Source: Actinopolyspora erythraea
GTDB taxonomy: Bacteria > Actinomycetota > Actinomycetes > Mycobacteriales > Pseudonocardiaceae
Direction of reading: 5' to 3'
DNA: 64,000 nt
Assembly (NCBI RefSeq): GCF_002263515.1
Contig: NZ_CP022752.1
Span: 4,216,001 to 4,280,000, forward strand
Shown: piece after piece, positions 8,831 through 22,261 of the stretch
How positions within the stretch are numbered: position 1 is the first letter of the stretch
Layout: every line of letters starts with the position of its first letter
Position numbers and translations under genes: made by a program
Notes under the pieces: model-generated
The model's database searches: none
Seen by the model: the letters and a program-made list of their open reading frames with translations, nothing else
What the model was told of the DNA's origin: nothing

Positions 8831-9088
8831 ATGCTGAAGAAGACCGTCGCGGCCACTGGCATCGCCGCCGCCGGAATGATGGCCATGGCCCCCGTCGCCA
8901 GTGCCGACTCCAAGGACAACGACGGCATCAACGTGCTCAACGACAACAACCTGAGCGTGCTGCCGGTCCAGCTGTGCGGCAACGACATCGCCGTACTCGG
9001 CGTGGTCGCCGAAGTCCTGGCCGCGGAGCCCTCCCAGTGCGTCAACGCCCCGATCGTGGACCACCCCAAGGCCGGTCACCACAGCTGA
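8831..9088 (+). CDS. chaplin-like secreted peptide 2
   Basis: The product has 85 residues, starting at ATG 8831 after AAGGAG. The signal peptide is identical to that of peptide 1, and the mature part differs mainly in NVLNDNNLSVLPVQLCGN and the C-terminal GHHS. Two cysteines keep the same spacing. Strong identity over the whole gene shows a recent tandem duplication or gene conversion. The conserved positions (DSKDNDGIN, CGND(I)AVLGVVAE, CVNAPIVDHPKAG) mark what matters in this peptide type. Role and uncertainty are as for its neighbour: probably a hydrophobic coat peptide of hyphae or spores. Confidence 0.75.
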   Translation: MLKKTVAATGIAAAGMMAMAPVASADSKDNDGINVLNDNNLSVLPVQLCGNDIAVLGVVAEVLAAEPSQCVNAPIVDHPKAGHHS

Positions 9089-9130
9089 AATCGGGCGAGC
9101 CCGGTTCGTCCCGAAATCACGGGATGACAG

Positions 9131-9164
9131 GAGCGGGGCCGGACACCGCGGTCCGGCCCCGCTC
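9131..9164 (+). terminator. hairpin after chaplin-like gene 2
   Basis: GAGCGGGGCCGGAC (9131-9144) pairs perfectly with GTCCGGCCCCGCTC (9151-9164) around ACCGCG. The right arm is repeated three more times downstream. Confidence 0.75.
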
Positions 9165-9226
9165 TTCGCGTCCGGCCCCGCTCTTCGCGTCCGGCCCCGC
9201 TCTTCGCGTCCGGCCCCGCTCTTCGC
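9151..9226. repeat. four tandem 19-base repeats containing the terminator arm
   Basis: The unit GTCCGGCCCCGCTCTTCGC occurs four times without change (9151-9169, 9170-9188, 9189-9207, 9208-9226), then decays into GTCCGGCGGCG. Each unit contains the 14-base right arm of the hairpin starting at 9131, so any unit could pair with the single left arm. There are no spacers, so this is not a CRISPR. Confidence 0.9.
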
Positions 9227-9313
9227 GTCCGGCGGCGCGGTCGCGTTCGGTCACCTACACCACGCGAGCCGGCGTCCCGGCCCGTCCGGTGCGCTCGCCC
9301 GAGGACGAACGCG

Positions 9314-10090
9314 TCAGTTCCCGAACCGGCGGTGCCGGGCCGCGAAGTTCCGCAACGCGCGGAGGAAGTCCACCCGCCGGAAGGCCGGCCAGTAGGTCTC
9401 GCAGAACCAGAACTCCGAGTGGGCCGACTGCCAGAGCATGAAACCGGACAACCGCTGTTCGCCCGAGGTCCGGATCAACAACTCCGGATCCGGCTGCCCG
9501 GAGGTGTAGAGATGTTCGGCGATGTGGTCGACGTCGAGCACCTCGGCCAGTTCCTCGATGGTGGTGCCGGCCTCGGCGTGCTGCTGCAGCATCTTGCGCA
9601 CCGCGTCCGCGATCTCCTGCCTGCCGCCGTAACCGACCGCCACGTTGACCTGCATCCCGCCCCGGCTCTCGGTCCGCAGCGCGGCCGCCGAGATCCTCGC
9701 GGCGATCTCGGTCGGCAACAGCTCCATCGCCCCCACGATGCGCACCCGCCACGGCGTGCCCGGCTGGGTGATCTCCTCCACCACACCGGCGATGATCTCC
9801 AGCAGCGAGTCGACCTCCTTGCTGGCACGACGGAGGTTGTCGGTGGACAGCAGCCACAGCGTGACCACCTCCACCTCGCTCTCCCTGCACCAGCCGAGGA
9901 AGTCCGAGATCTTGCGCGCTCCGGCGCGGTGACCGTAGTCGGCGTCGAAACCGGCCTCTCTCGCCCAGCGGCGATTGCCGTCCAGGATCACGCCGACATG
10001 TCTGGGGCGTTGTGTCCCCTCCAGCTGACGGCGCAATCGCCGTTCGTAGAGGTCGTAGACGAGTTCCCGTAGCCGAAGTCTCAGCGCCAC
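9314..10090 (-). CDS. short-chain Z-isoprenyl diphosphate synthase (UppS family)
   Basis: The product has 258 residues from GTG 10090, a start chosen because it matches the length and N-terminal pattern of Rv1086 as I recall it; a TTG at 10129 is possible. Cis-prenyltransferase motifs are present: VGVILDGNRRWA with the catalytic Asp, LWLLSTDN, NVAVGYGGRQEI, and PDPELLIRTSGEQRLSGFMLWQSAHSEFWF with the Mg/pyrophosphate-binding residues split across it. The close resemblance to Rv1086, a Z-farnesyl diphosphate synthase, and the divergent hemolysin III gene suggest that it makes the short C15 primer for decaprenyl phosphate rather than the full lipid carrier. The product length needs testing. Confidence 0.88.
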   Translation of the reverse strand: MALRLRLRELVYDLYERRLRRQLEGTQRPRHVGVILDGNRRWAREAGFDADYGHRAGARKISDFLGWCRESEVEVVTLWLLSTDNLRRASKEVDSLLEIIAGVVEEITQPGTPWRVRIVGAMELLPTEIAARISAAALRTESRGGMQVNVAVGYGGRQEIADAVRKMLQQHAEAGTTIEELAEVLDVDHIAEHLYTSGQPDPELLIRTSGEQRLSGFMLWQSAHSEFWFCETYWPAFRRVDFLRALRNFAARHRRFGN

Positions 10091-10254
10091 GTTCCACGAG
10101 ACTACGCGGAGGCTCGACGATGCCGACAAGCGACCGCAGGATCAACCACCCCAGCCCCACCACTGGTTCGGGCGAGCCCGAACCGCCCCGGCCGGGGGCG
10201 GGAGCGAGGGCCTCTCGACCCGGGCACGAAACCTCCTTCCAGTAGGCTCGAACC

Positions 10255-10935
10255 GTGCCACCAGCGAGCCTCACCAAACGAGAGCCCTCTGCCCAGGTCA
10301 AACCCAAGCTGCGCGGCTGGATCCACCTGTGGTCCACGCTCGGTGCCCTGGCATCGGGAGCGGCCCTGATCACGCTGGCGGGAACCACCGTGTCCGCGCG
10401 GGCCGCGCTGGGGACCTCCGTCTACGTCGTGACGGTGCTCGGGCTGTTCGGCGTAAGCGCGCTCTACCACCGCAGGACCTGGCGAACCGACGGCGCGCGA
10501 ACCCGCATGCGCCGCCTCGACCACTCGATGATCTTCCTGTTCATCGCGGGCACCTACACCCCGCTGGCGATGCTGGCGATGCGGCCGCACACGGCCACCG
10601 TGGTCCTGGCGGTGGTGTGGGGCGGCGCGCTGGGCGGCGTGGTGCTCAAACTGGCCTGGCCGCACGCCCCGCGCTGGGTGGGGGTGCCCGTCTACATCGC
10701 CCTCGGCTGGGTCGCGGTCTTCGTGCTGCCCGACCTGCTGAGCAACGCGGGCCTCGCGGCACTGGTACTGCTGCTGGTCGGCGGCGTGCTCTACACCGGC
10801 GGTGCGATCTGCTACGCGCTGCGCCGTCCCGACCCGTGGCCCGAGGTCTTCGGCTACCACGAGTTCTTCCACGCAGCGGTCTCGGCGGCGGCGATCTGCC
10901 ACCACATCGCCATCTGGCTGGCGCTGTACTCCTGA
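10255..10935 (+). CDS. hemolysin III / PAQR-family membrane protein
   Basis: The product has 226 residues with seven predicted membrane segments. The family's conserved polar residues are visible: SALYHRR, then LDHSMIFLFIAGTYTP, and near the end YHEFFHAAV with AICHHIAIW. These Ser/Asp/His residues form the putative metal site of the PAQR/YqfA family. Bacterial members are linked to membrane homeostasis rather than true haemolysis. It is divergent from the prenyl synthase gene, as in Mycobacterium (Rv1085c/Rv1086), and convergent with the DUF255 gene 85 bases downstream. Confidence 0.92.
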   Translation: MPPASLTKREPSAQVKPKLRGWIHLWSTLGALASGAALITLAGTTVSARAALGTSVYVVTVLGLFGVSALYHRRTWRTDGARTRMRRLDHSMIFLFIAGTYTPLAMLAMRPHTATVVLAVVWGGALGGVVLKLAWPHAPRWVGVPVYIALGWVAVFVLPDLLSNAGLAALVLLLVGGVLYTGGAICYALRRPDPWPEVFGYHEFFHAAVSAAAICHHIAIWLALYS

Positions 10936-11020
10936 GGGGCCTGCCGAGCGGGGATACCGGACGCAGTGCGCGGGTCCCCGCTTGCTTCCACTCCCGGAGG
11001 GACGTCAGCGGGACAGGCGA

Positions 11021-13066
<2,046 letters not shown>

Positions 13067-13269
13067 ACCCGCAGCGTCCCACGCCGACGGTCCCGGCACC
13101 GAGAAGCCCCGCCGCCAGTAGGACTTCGTCGAGTCGGTTTCCGTTGTTCTCGGGTGGCGGGCCTTCTCGTCGCGGCCTTCGGCGGGCCACCTGCCCGCTG
13201 GGGCACGACGACCGGTTCGCACCGGAAATCGGCTGCGTGCGGCACGCGCCGCGAGGCATGCTGGTGCCC

Positions 13270-14652
13270 GTGTTGTTGACGTTGAGCACCACCATGGGGG
13301 AGCGACCGGCGAGCGATCTGGGGTTCTTGCTGCACAAGCACCCGGACCGGGTGCAGTCGTTCGGCGTGACCGCCGGTGAGGCGCACGTGTTCTACCCGCG
13401 CGCCGACGAGCACGAGTGCACCGTGGCGCTGCTGCTGGAGACCGACCCGATCGAGCTGGCGCGGCAGGCCCGCCGGAGCGGTTCGTGGGCGCTGGGCCCC
13501 TACGTCAACGACCGCCCCTACGTGGCCTCCTCGCTGCTGGCGGTGGCGCTGGGCAAGGTGTTCCGGACCGCGCTGGCCGCGCGCTGCGAGGCTCGCCCCG
13601 ACCTGGTCACCCGAGCGGTGCCGCTGCGGATCGAGCTGCCCGCCGTGCCGCACGGCGGTGACCCGGAACTGCCGCGCCGCCTGTTCGAGCCGCTGGGCTG
13701 GGAGGTCGAGCACGAGGTGCTGCGCGATCCCGACTGGAGCGGGACCCGCCACGGGCGGCTGCTCCTGCGCGGCGAGCACACCGTCTCCGAGGCGCTGAAT
13801 CAGCTCTACGTGCTGCTTCCCGTGCTCGACGACGCCAAGCACTACTGGGTCGGCCAGGAAGAGATCGACAAGCTGCTGCGGGCGGGCGGCGCCTGGCTGG
13901 CCGGTCACCCCGAGCGGGAGCTGATCAGCGGGCGCTACCTGGTGCACGCGCGTCCGCTGGTGGACGAGGCACTGCGACGACTGACCGGTGACGAGGCCGC
14001 CCCCGAGGAGCACACCGGCGGCACGCGGCCGTTGGCGGCGCAGCGCCGGGCCACCGTGCTGGAAGTGCTGCGCTCCAGGGGAGTTCGGACGGTGGCCGAT
14101 CTGGGCTGCGGCGACGGCAGACTGCTGCGGGACCTGCTGGACGACGCGGAGTTCACCGACGTGCTGGGGGTCGACGTCTCCAGCCGGGCGCTGCGCGCGG
14201 CCGAACGCACCCTGGGACTGGAGCGGCGTTCGGAGCGGGAGCGGCAGCGGATCCGGTTGCGACAGTCCGCGCTGACCTACACCGACTCCGGCCTGATCGG
14301 ATACGAGGCGGTCGTGCTCATGGAGGTGGTCGAGCACGTCGACCGGGAGCGGCTTCCCGCGCTGGAACACGCGGTGTTCGGGCACGCACGCCCCGCCCGG
14401 GTCGTGCTCACCACACCGAACTCGGAGTACAACGAGCGGTACCCGGACCTCGCGGGGGCGGTGCGCCATCCCGATCACCGGTTCGAGTTCGACCGCGCCG
14501 GGTTCGAGGAATGGATCCGCCGGGTCGCGGAGGACCACGGCTACACCGTGACGTCGAGCGGTATCGGCGAGCACGACCGGCGCCTCGGCCAGCCCACCCA
14601 GCTGGCGGTGTTCACCCGATCCGACGACCCGAACCCCACCGGGGAGTCCTGA
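13270..14652 (+). CDS. hen1: Hen1, 3'-terminal RNA ribose 2'-O-methyltransferase
   Basis: GTG 13270 gives [20 protein letters not shown], the typical Hen1 start; an ATG four codons upstream is the alternative. The N-terminal half (about 1-240) is the Hen1 domain that supports RNA ligation by Pnkp. The C-terminal half is a SAM methyltransferase with DLGCGDG (277-283) and the metal-binding ExxEH motif E352, E355, H356, with a later His in HPDHRFEF. It methylates the 2'-OH at a cut RNA 3' end before Pnkp seals the break, so the repaired site resists the same toxin. It precedes pnkp by 84 bases. Confidence 0.95.
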   Translation: MLLTLSTTMGERPASDLGFLLHKHPDRVQSFGVTAGEAHVFYPRADEHECTVALLLETDPIELARQARRSGSWALGPYVNDRPYVASSLLAVALGKVFRTALAARCEARPDLVTRAVPLRIELPAVPHGGDPELPRRLFEPLGWEVEHEVLRDPDWSGTRHGRLLLRGEHTVSEALNQLYVLLPVLDDAKHYWVGQEEIDKLLRAGGAWLAGHPERELISGRYLVHARPLVDEALRRLTGDEAAPEEHTGGTRPLAAQRRATVLEVLRSRGVRTVADLGCGDGRLLRDLLDDAEFTDVLGVDVSSRALRAAERTLGLERRSERERQRIRLRQSALTYTDSGLIGYEAVVLMEVVEHVDRERLPALEHAVFGHARPARVVLTTPNSEYNERYPDLAGAVRHPDHRFEFDRAGFEEWIRRVAEDHGYTVTSSGIGEHDRRLGQPTQLAVFTRSDDPNPTGES

Positions 14653-14736
14653 AACCGCCGAGCGGCGGACCGGCCACCGAGCCGGAGCCGCGCTCCGAGG
14701 ACTCCCGGACACCCTCACCGACAAGGACGCAGCGTT

Positions 14737-17367
14737 ATGACCGAGACCGAGGACGAGACCACCGACGCGGGCGCGGTCGAACTGGACCTGCCGGAGCTGA
14801 CGCTGGTCGTGCTCATCGGCGCCTCCGGCTCCGGCAAGTCCACTTTCGCCGCCAGGCACTTCTCGCCGACCCAGGTGCTGTCGAGCGACCGGTGCCGGGC
14901 GATGGTGGCCGACGACCCGGGCGACCAGGACGCGACCGCCGACGCCTTCGACGTGCTGCACCACATCGCGGGCAAGCGGCTGGCCGCGGGACGGGTGACG
15001 GTGGTGGACGCCACGAACGTGCGGGAGCACGCCAGGCAGTCGCTGATCCGGCTCGCCCGCGAACACGACGTGCTGCCGGTGGCGGTGGTGCTCGACCTGC
15101 CCGAACGAGTCTGCCTACGGCGCAACGCCGAACGTGCCGGGGCTCCCGACCCCGGTGTGGTACGGAGCCAGCGCCGGGAACTGCGCAGGTCGCTGAAAGG
15201 GCTGAGAAAGGAGGGTTTCCGACGGGTGCACGTGCTGCGACAGGAGTCCGAAGTGGACTCCGTGGCGCTACGGTGGACCCGGTTGTTCAACAACCGCCGC
15301 GCCGACACCGGCCCGTTCGACGTGATCGGCGACGTGCACGGTTGCCGCGCCGAGCTGGAGACGCTGCTGGACAAGCTCGGCTACCGGCTGCGCCGCGACG
15401 AGGCCGGGCGCGCGGTCGACGCCGAGCACCCGGCGGGCAGACGCGCGATCCTGCTGGGGGACCTGGTGGACCGGGGACCGGACAGCGCGGGCGTGCTCCG
15501 GCTGGCGATGGGCATGGCGGAGTCGGGCAACGCGCTGGCGGTGATCGGCAACCACGAGCACAAGCTCGTCAGGGCACTGGACGGCCGCAAGGTGCGGATC
15601 TCGGACGCACTGCGGGGGACGCTGGACCAGCTCGCCGAACAGGGCGAGGACTTCCGGCGGCGCGCCCGGGACTTCTGCGACGGGTTGACGGCCCACTACG
15701 TGCTCGACGGGGGTGATCTCGTGGTGGCGCACGCCGGGCTGCCGGAGCGCTACCACGGCAGGGCCTCCGGCCGGGTGCGCGCCTTCGCGATGTACGGCGA
15801 CACCACCGGCGAAACCGACGAGCTGGGGCTGCCGGTGCGCTACCCGTGGGCGAAGGAGTACCGGGGAAGGGCGATGGTGCTGTACGGGCACACACCCGTC
15901 CCCGAGGCGGAGTGGGTCAACAACACCATGTGCCTGGACACCGGGTGCGTGTTCGGCGGTGAGCTCACGGCACTGCGTTATCCGGAGCGCGATACGGTGT
16001 CCGTACCGGCGGAGCGGACGTACAGCGAACCCGCCCGTCCGCTGCGGCCGGACACCCCGGACGACCGGGAGGCGGAAGCCCGGGATAACTCACCCGAACG
16101 GACGCCGCGGCGCGAACCGGGAACGCTCGACCTGGGCGACGTGACCGGCCGCCGCGTGGTGCGCACCAGACACCACGGCCGGGTGACGATCGGGGCCGAG
16201 CAGTCCGCTGCCGCTCTCGAAGTGCTCAGCAGGTTCGCGGTGGACCCGCGCGTGCTGCCCTACCTGCCGCCGACGATGGCCCCCTGCACCACGGTGACCG
16301 AGGGGCAGCTGCTGGAACACCCCGAGCGGGCGTTCGCCGACTACCGGCGCCAGGGCGTGCGGGAGCTGGTGTGCCAGGAGAAGCACATGGGCTCGCGCGC
16401 CGTGGTGCTGCTCTGCCGGGACGCCCGGACCGCCCGGGAGCGGTTCGGCACGGCCACCGATCCGACCGGAACACCGGGCACCGTGTACACGCGCACCGGG
16501 CGCGCGTTCTTCGACACCGCTACCTCGGAGACCCTGCTGGCCGGGTTCCGGAGGGCGGTGGAGCGGGTCGGGCTGTGGGACGAGCTCGACACCGACTGGC
16601 TGCTGCTGGACACCGAACTGCTGCCCTGGAACGCCAAGGCAGCCGGACTGATCGGGGACCACTACGCCGCCACCGCCACGGCCGCCGAGAGCGCGCTGGC
16701 CGGCGCGCTGCGCGGCCTGCGGGAGGCGGGACGGCGCGGACTCGACGTCGCCGAGCTGGAGGACCGCTTCGGCGCCAAGCACGCCGACGCCGAACGCTTC
16801 CGTTCGGCCTACCGCGAGTACTGCCACCCCGTCAGCGGCACCGAGGGGATGCGGTTCGCACCGTTCCAGCTCCTGGCCAGCGAGGGGAGGACGTACCACG
16901 GCACCGACCACGAGTGGCACCTGGCCACGGCCGACCGGCTCGCCGAGGCTGAACCGACCCTCTTCCGGGTGACCCGTCGCCGCTCGGTCGACCTCGACGA
17001 CGCCGAGTCCGTGGCGGCGGCCACCCGGTGGTGGGAGGAACTGACCGCCGAAGGCGGCGAGGGCATGGTCGTCAAACCGCGCACGGCGGCCTCGCGCGGC
17101 CCCGACGGCCTGGTCCAGCCCGGCGTCAAGGTGCGGGGACGGGAGTACCTGCGGCTGGTCTACGGACCGGAGTACACCGAGCCGGACAACCTCGAACGAC
17201 TCCGGAAGCGCTCGCTGGGGCGGAAGCGGTCACTCGCGCTGCGGGAGCACGGCCTCGGCCTGGAAGCACTCGACCGGCTCGCCGAGCGGGAGCCGCTGTG
17301 GCGGCTGCACGAATGCGTCTCGGCCGTGCTGGCGCTGGAGTCGGACCCGGTCGATCCCCGGCTGTGA
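14737..17367 (+). CDS. pnkp: Pnkp, polynucleotide kinase-phosphatase-ligase
   Basis: The 876-residue product carries the three modules of bacterial Pnkp in order. The 5'-kinase has P-loop GASGSGKST (28-36). The metallophosphoesterase at about 194-420 has GDVHG (198-202), GDLVDRG (241-247), GNHE (271-274) and GHTPV. The C-terminal adenylyltransferase/ligase domain has nucleotidyl lysine K549 in KHMGSR and a later EGMVVKP. Pnkp heals 2',3'-cyclic phosphate and 5'-OH ends and, with Hen1, seals cut tRNA. All key residues are intact. The pair is sporadic in bacteria, and no toxin ribonuclease is adjacent. Confidence 0.96.
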   Translation: MTETEDETTDAGAVELDLPELTLVVLIGASGSGKSTFAARHFSPTQVLSSDRCRAMVADDPGDQDATADAFDVLHHIAGKRLAAGRVTVVDATNVREHARQSLIRLAREHDVLPVAVVLDLPERVCLRRNAERAGAPDPGVVRSQRRELRRSLKGLRKEGFRRVHVLRQESEVDSVALRWTRLFNNRRADTGPFDVIGDVHGCRAELETLLDKLGYRLRRDEAGRAVDAEHPAGRRAILLGDLVDRGPDSAGVLRLAMGMAESGNALAVIGNHEHKLVRALDGRKVRISDALRGTLDQLAEQGEDFRRRARDFCDGLTAHYVLDGGDLVVAHAGLPERYHGRASGRVRAFAMYGDTTGETDELGLPVRYPWAKEYRGRAMVLYGHTPVPEAEWVNNTMCLDTGCVFGGELTALRYPERDTVSVPAERTYSEPARPLRPDTPDDREAEARDNSPERTPRREPGTLDLGDVTGRRVVRTRHHGRVTIGAEQSAAALEVLSRFAVDPRVLPYLPPTMAPCTTVTEGQLLEHPERAFADYRRQGVRELVCQEKHMGSRAVVLLCRDARTARERFGTATDPTGTPGTVYTRTGRAFFDTATSETLLAGFRRAVERVGLWDELDTDWLLLDTELLPWNAKAAGLIGDHYAATATAAESALAGALRGLREAGRRGLDVAELEDRFGAKHADAERFRSAYREYCHPVSGTEGMRFAPFQLLASEGRTYHGTDHEWHLATADRLAEAEPTLFRVTRRRSVDLDDAESVAAATRWWEELTAEGGEGMVVKPRTAASRGPDGLVQPGVKVRGREYLRLVYGPEYTEPDNLERLRKRSLGRKRSLALREHGLGLEALDRLAEREPLWRLHECVSAVLALESDPVDPRL

Positions 17368-17489
17368 GACCGGTTCCCCGGCCCGCCCTCGTGCCGGTGG
17401 CAGGGGACGAGCAATCGGTCACGGGGCCCGGAGGACCGTCCGAGCCCTGCGCCGGTCCCGTCGTGGGGAGCATCCCGAGACGCGGAGGC

Positions 17490-17945
17490 TCACTCCCGGC
17501 GGGGCCGCTCGTCGCGTTCGCGCGGTTCGTCCTCCCCGCTGGGAGCGCTCTCCGCATCCTCGGCACCGGAGCCCCCGGTGCCGGTGGGCTCGGCGGCCTC
17601 ACCGGCCCCGGACGGGTCCTCGGAAGCACCGGCGTGCTCGGCGGAGGTGTCGGCGGACTCGGCCCCGGCTCGCCGCCGGGCGGCCTCGGCGCGCTTGACG
17701 CGCTTCGGCGCGGCGGCAGCGGCCCGCTCCTCGTCGAACCGCGTGGCGACCTTGCCGAGGTGCCTGCTCATGGAGCGGGCCAGCAGGACCACCGCGATCA
17801 GCAGCACCAGGATCAGGAACAGCCCCAGCGGGGTGGACTTGCCGAACCCCTCGTCCTGGACCCCCGGCCCCGAGTCCTGCGCGACCACCGTGGCCAGCGG
17901 GTGTGACTCCGCCGCGAGCACTCCCGCGTAACCGAGCACTGTCAT
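17490..17945 (-). CDS. small membrane protein coupled to mca
   Basis: The product has 151 residues: a periplasmic N-terminus, one strong membrane segment ([18 protein letters not shown]) at about residues 40-58, then a long charged tail rich in Ala, Glu and Pro. The ATG overlaps the mca stop by four bases. A similar small membrane protein (Rv1083) sits beside mca in Mycobacterium, as far as I recall. No catalytic motif is visible. Coupling to mca suggests an accessory or membrane-tethering role, which is inference. Confidence 0.8.
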   Translation of the reverse strand: MTVLGYAGVLAAESHPLATVVAQDSGPGVQDEGFGKSTPLGLFLILVLLIAVVLLARSMSRHLGKVATRFDEERAAAAAPKRVKRAEAARRRAGAESADTSAEHAGASEDPSGAGEAAEPTGTGGSGAEDAESAPSGEDEPRERDERPRRE

Positions 17946-18823
17946 GCGTGCACCCGCTCCTGCACCCCGGTGAACAAGTCGTCTTCCGGAAGCGTCGTGT
18001 CCACCAACGATCGCACCAGCTCGTACTCCTCGGTGGGCCAGATCGCGCGCTGGATGTCCAGCGGAACGGCGAACCACCGGCTGTTCGGGTCGATCTGCGT
18101 GGCGTGGGCCCGCAGCGCGTCGTCGCGCACCTCGAAGTAGTCGGCGCACTCGACCTGGGTGGTCACCCGCTCGTAGGGGTCCTGCCGTGAGCTGTCCCAC
18201 TTGCGCAGCCACTCGCCGTAGGGCGACTCCATGCCGCGTTCCAGCAGCGCGTCGTGGAACAGCTGCATCCGCTTCCGGGAGAAGCCGTGGCCGTAGTACA
18301 GCTTGAGCGGCTGCCAGGGCTCACCCGTTCCGGGGAACCGGTCCGGGTCCCCGGCCGCGTCGAAGGCCGCCATCGAGACCTCGTGGCACTTCACGTGGTC
18401 CGGATGCGGATAACCACCGTTCTCGTCGTAGGTCACCAGCACGTGCGGCCGGAACTCGCGCACGATCCGGACCAGCTCCTCGGTGGGAACCTCGAGCGGC
18501 TGCTTGGCGAAACACCCCTCCGGCAACGGCGGCGGTGGGTCTCCCTCGGGGAGCCCGGAGTCGACGAATCCCATCCAACGGTGACGCACACCGAGGATCT
18601 CCGCCGCCTCGGCCATCTCACGCCGCCGGACCTCCGGCAGGTTCTCGACCACTCCCGGCCGGTCCATCGCCGGGTTCAGGATGCTGCCCGCCTCACCTCC
18701 GGTGCAGGTGACGACCATCACGTCGTGGCCTTCCGCCACATAACGAGCCGTGCTGGCCGCCCCCTTGCTGGACTCGTCGTCCGGATGAGCGTGCACAGTC
18801 ATCAGGCGAAGTTTCTCCGCCAT
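17942..18823 (-). CDS. mca: mycothiol S-conjugate amidase
   Basis: The product has 293 residues and belongs to the PIG-L/LmbE zinc amidase family. The zinc motif HAHPDDE lies at residues 11-17 and the distal histidine in GGYPHPDH. The segment [15 protein letters not shown] and the overall length match Mca rather than the shorter deacetylase MshB. Mca cleaves mycothiol conjugates of toxins and antibiotics to glucosaminyl-inositol and an acetyl-cysteine conjugate that is exported as a mercapturic acid. The enzyme implies mycothiol as the cell's thiol. The ATG at 18823 has GGAAGG upstream; longer frames lack support. Confidence 0.95.
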   Translation of the reverse strand: MAEKLRLMTVHAHPDDESSKGAASTARYVAEGHDVMVVTCTGGEAGSILNPAMDRPGVVENLPEVRRREMAEAAEILGVRHRWMGFVDSGLPEGDPPPPLPEGCFAKQPLEVPTEELVRIVREFRPHVLVTYDENGGYPHPDHVKCHEVSMAAFDAAGDPDRFPGTGEPWQPLKLYYGHGFSRKRMQLFHDALLERGMESPYGEWLRKWDSSRQDPYERVTTQVECADYFEVRDDALRAHATQIDPNSRWFAVPLDIQRAIWPTEEYELVRSLVDTTLPEDDLFTGVQERVHA

Positions 18824-19004
18824 GTCCGGTAATCCTTCCCGTCTGGCTGTCGACACCTGTACCGCCCCCGCCGACTCCGGGCGGTACGCCCCAGGGATAC
18901 TCAACCGCAGGTCGCTTTCCATTGTTCCCGAACGTCGATGCCGACCGGCGGCAGCCCCCGATGTGGGTGGAACGAGCCACCGGAGGTGTCGGGAGGCGGA
19001 GACC

Positions 19005-19472
19005 TTGACGAGTTCACCCGAGGCAGGTTCCCCCGAAAAGGGCTCCGGAGTCCCCGAGGGCAGGTACGGCACGCGCCGTACCGGACGCGGCGGGCGGTGG
19101 CCCGCGTGGCTGGCCACCGCGCTGGTGCTCGTGCTCGGAATCGCGCTCTCGGCCCTCGCCTACCGCAACCTCGGCAGCGCCCCCATCGACGGCAAGGCGT
19201 CCCGGTTCGACATCCGCGACGAGGACTCCGTGCACATCACCCTCGAGGTCCGGCGCGACGACCCATCCAGGCCCGCGGAGTGCGTGGTCCGCTCGCGCGG
19301 GGTCTCCGGCAAGGAGGCCGGTCGCAAGGAGGTCTACATCCCACCGGGCGAGACGACCACCTACCGCGAAACGGTACTGACCACTTCCGAGGCCCCGGTC
19401 ACCGGTGAGGTTTTCGGCTGTTCCTACGATGTGCCGAATTATCTCCGTGATCGAACACGGCCATCCGGGTGA
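19005..19472 (+). CDS. DUF4307 membrane-anchored protein
   Basis: TTG 19005 is preceded by GGGAGGCGGAG at good spacing and yields 155 residues. A polar N-terminus is followed by one membrane helix ([20 protein letters not shown], about 33-52) and an extracellular domain of about 100 residues with [18 protein letters not shown] and two cysteines ([15 protein letters not shown]). This matches DUF4307, encoded by Rv1081c beside mca and greA in Mycobacterium. The function is unknown. Confidence 0.88.
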   Translation: MTSSPEAGSPEKGSGVPEGRYGTRRTGRGGRWPAWLATALVLVLGIALSALAYRNLGSAPIDGKASRFDIRDEDSVHITLEVRRDDPSRPAECVVRSRGVSGKEAGRKEVYIPPGETTTYRETVLTTSEAPVTGEVFGCSYDVPNYLRDRTRPSG

Positions 19473-19649
19473 ACTCGCCACAGCACTCCGGTGGTACCGA
19501 CCAAATCCCCCACAACACCCCTTTACTCGTGTTATTGTCGTTACCAGCACGGCCCCGCACGGGCCGTGTTTTTCCATTCCGAGCTCTTCGGAGTGCGAAA
19601 GGTATCGGTCCGCGGAGCGCGGAACCGCAGTCGACGAGGAGTGGTGACC

Positions 19650-20138
19650 GTGAGCGATACCCAGGCGACCTGGCTGACCCAAGACGCTTACGACCGGCTC
19701 AAGGGTGAGCTGGACGAGCTCGTGGCCGAGCGCCCGGTGATCGCTGCGAAGATCAACGAAGCTCGTGAAGAGGGCGACCTCAAGGAGAACGGCGGATACC
19801 ACGCCGCGCGTGAGGAGCAGGGCCAGCTGGAGGGGCGCATCCGCCAGCTGCAGGAGTTGCTGCGCAACGCCAAGGTCGGCGACGTTCCGACGGAGTCCGG
19901 AGTGGCGCGTCCCGGTTCGGTGCTCACCGTGCGGTTCGAGGGCGAGGACGAGGAGGAGAAGTTCCTGCTCGCCAACCGTGAGGAAGGCGCCCACGGCGAC
20001 CTGGAGGTCTACTCCCCCAGCTCGCCGCTCGGCAAGGCCCTGCTGGACGCCACCGAGGGCGACGTGTGCGAGTACGACCTCCCGAACGGCGGCAAGATGC
20101 AGGTGACCCTGCTCAAGGCGGAGCCGTTCCAAGGCTGA
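19650..20138 (+). CDS. greA: transcription elongation factor GreA
   Basis: The product has 162 residues. An N-terminal coiled coil (about 10-80) contains [20 protein letters not shown], whose acidic tip enters the RNA polymerase secondary channel. The C-terminal globular domain has [19 protein letters not shown]. GreA rescues backtracked polymerase by stimulating transcript cleavage. GTG 19650 lies eight bases after GAGGAG; a GTG two codons upstream is possible. A hairpin terminator follows. Confidence 0.97.
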   Translation: MSDTQATWLTQDAYDRLKGELDELVAERPVIAAKINEAREEGDLKENGGYHAAREEQGQLEGRIRQLQELLRNAKVGDVPTESGVARPGSVLTVRFEGEDEEEKFLLANREEGAHGDLEVYSPSSPLGKALLDATEGDVCEYDLPNGGKMQVTLLKAEPFQG

Positions 20139-20147
20139 GGCCCAAGC

Positions 20148-20172
20148 CCGGCGGTGCGTGTCCCACCGCCGG
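20148..20172 (+). terminator. hairpin after greA
   Basis: CCGGCGGTG (20148-20156) pairs with CACCGCCGG (20164-20172), starting ten bases past the greA stop. Confidence 0.6.
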
Positions 20173-20399
20173 TGTTCCCCGTCGGGAACCACCCTCCCGA
20201 TCCGGTCACCCGGCCCCGTCCGGCTCCGATCCGGGGGAGTTCTCCCGACTCACGGCATTCCCACCGGAACCAGCACGTCCACGGCCGTTCGCTCCTGACG
20301 CCGTTCGAGCTCGTGAGCGGCCCGAAACGCCCTCCGAAGCGATCCGCCGGGGCCCGCCGCGAAGCCCCGGCTCGTTTCCCGCCGGAGGGCCCCGGAACC

Positions 20400-22261
<1,862 letters not shown>

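Noticed and set aside
9151..9226. Possible CRISPR array
   Set aside because: The 19-base units are directly adjacent with no spacers and pair with a terminator arm.
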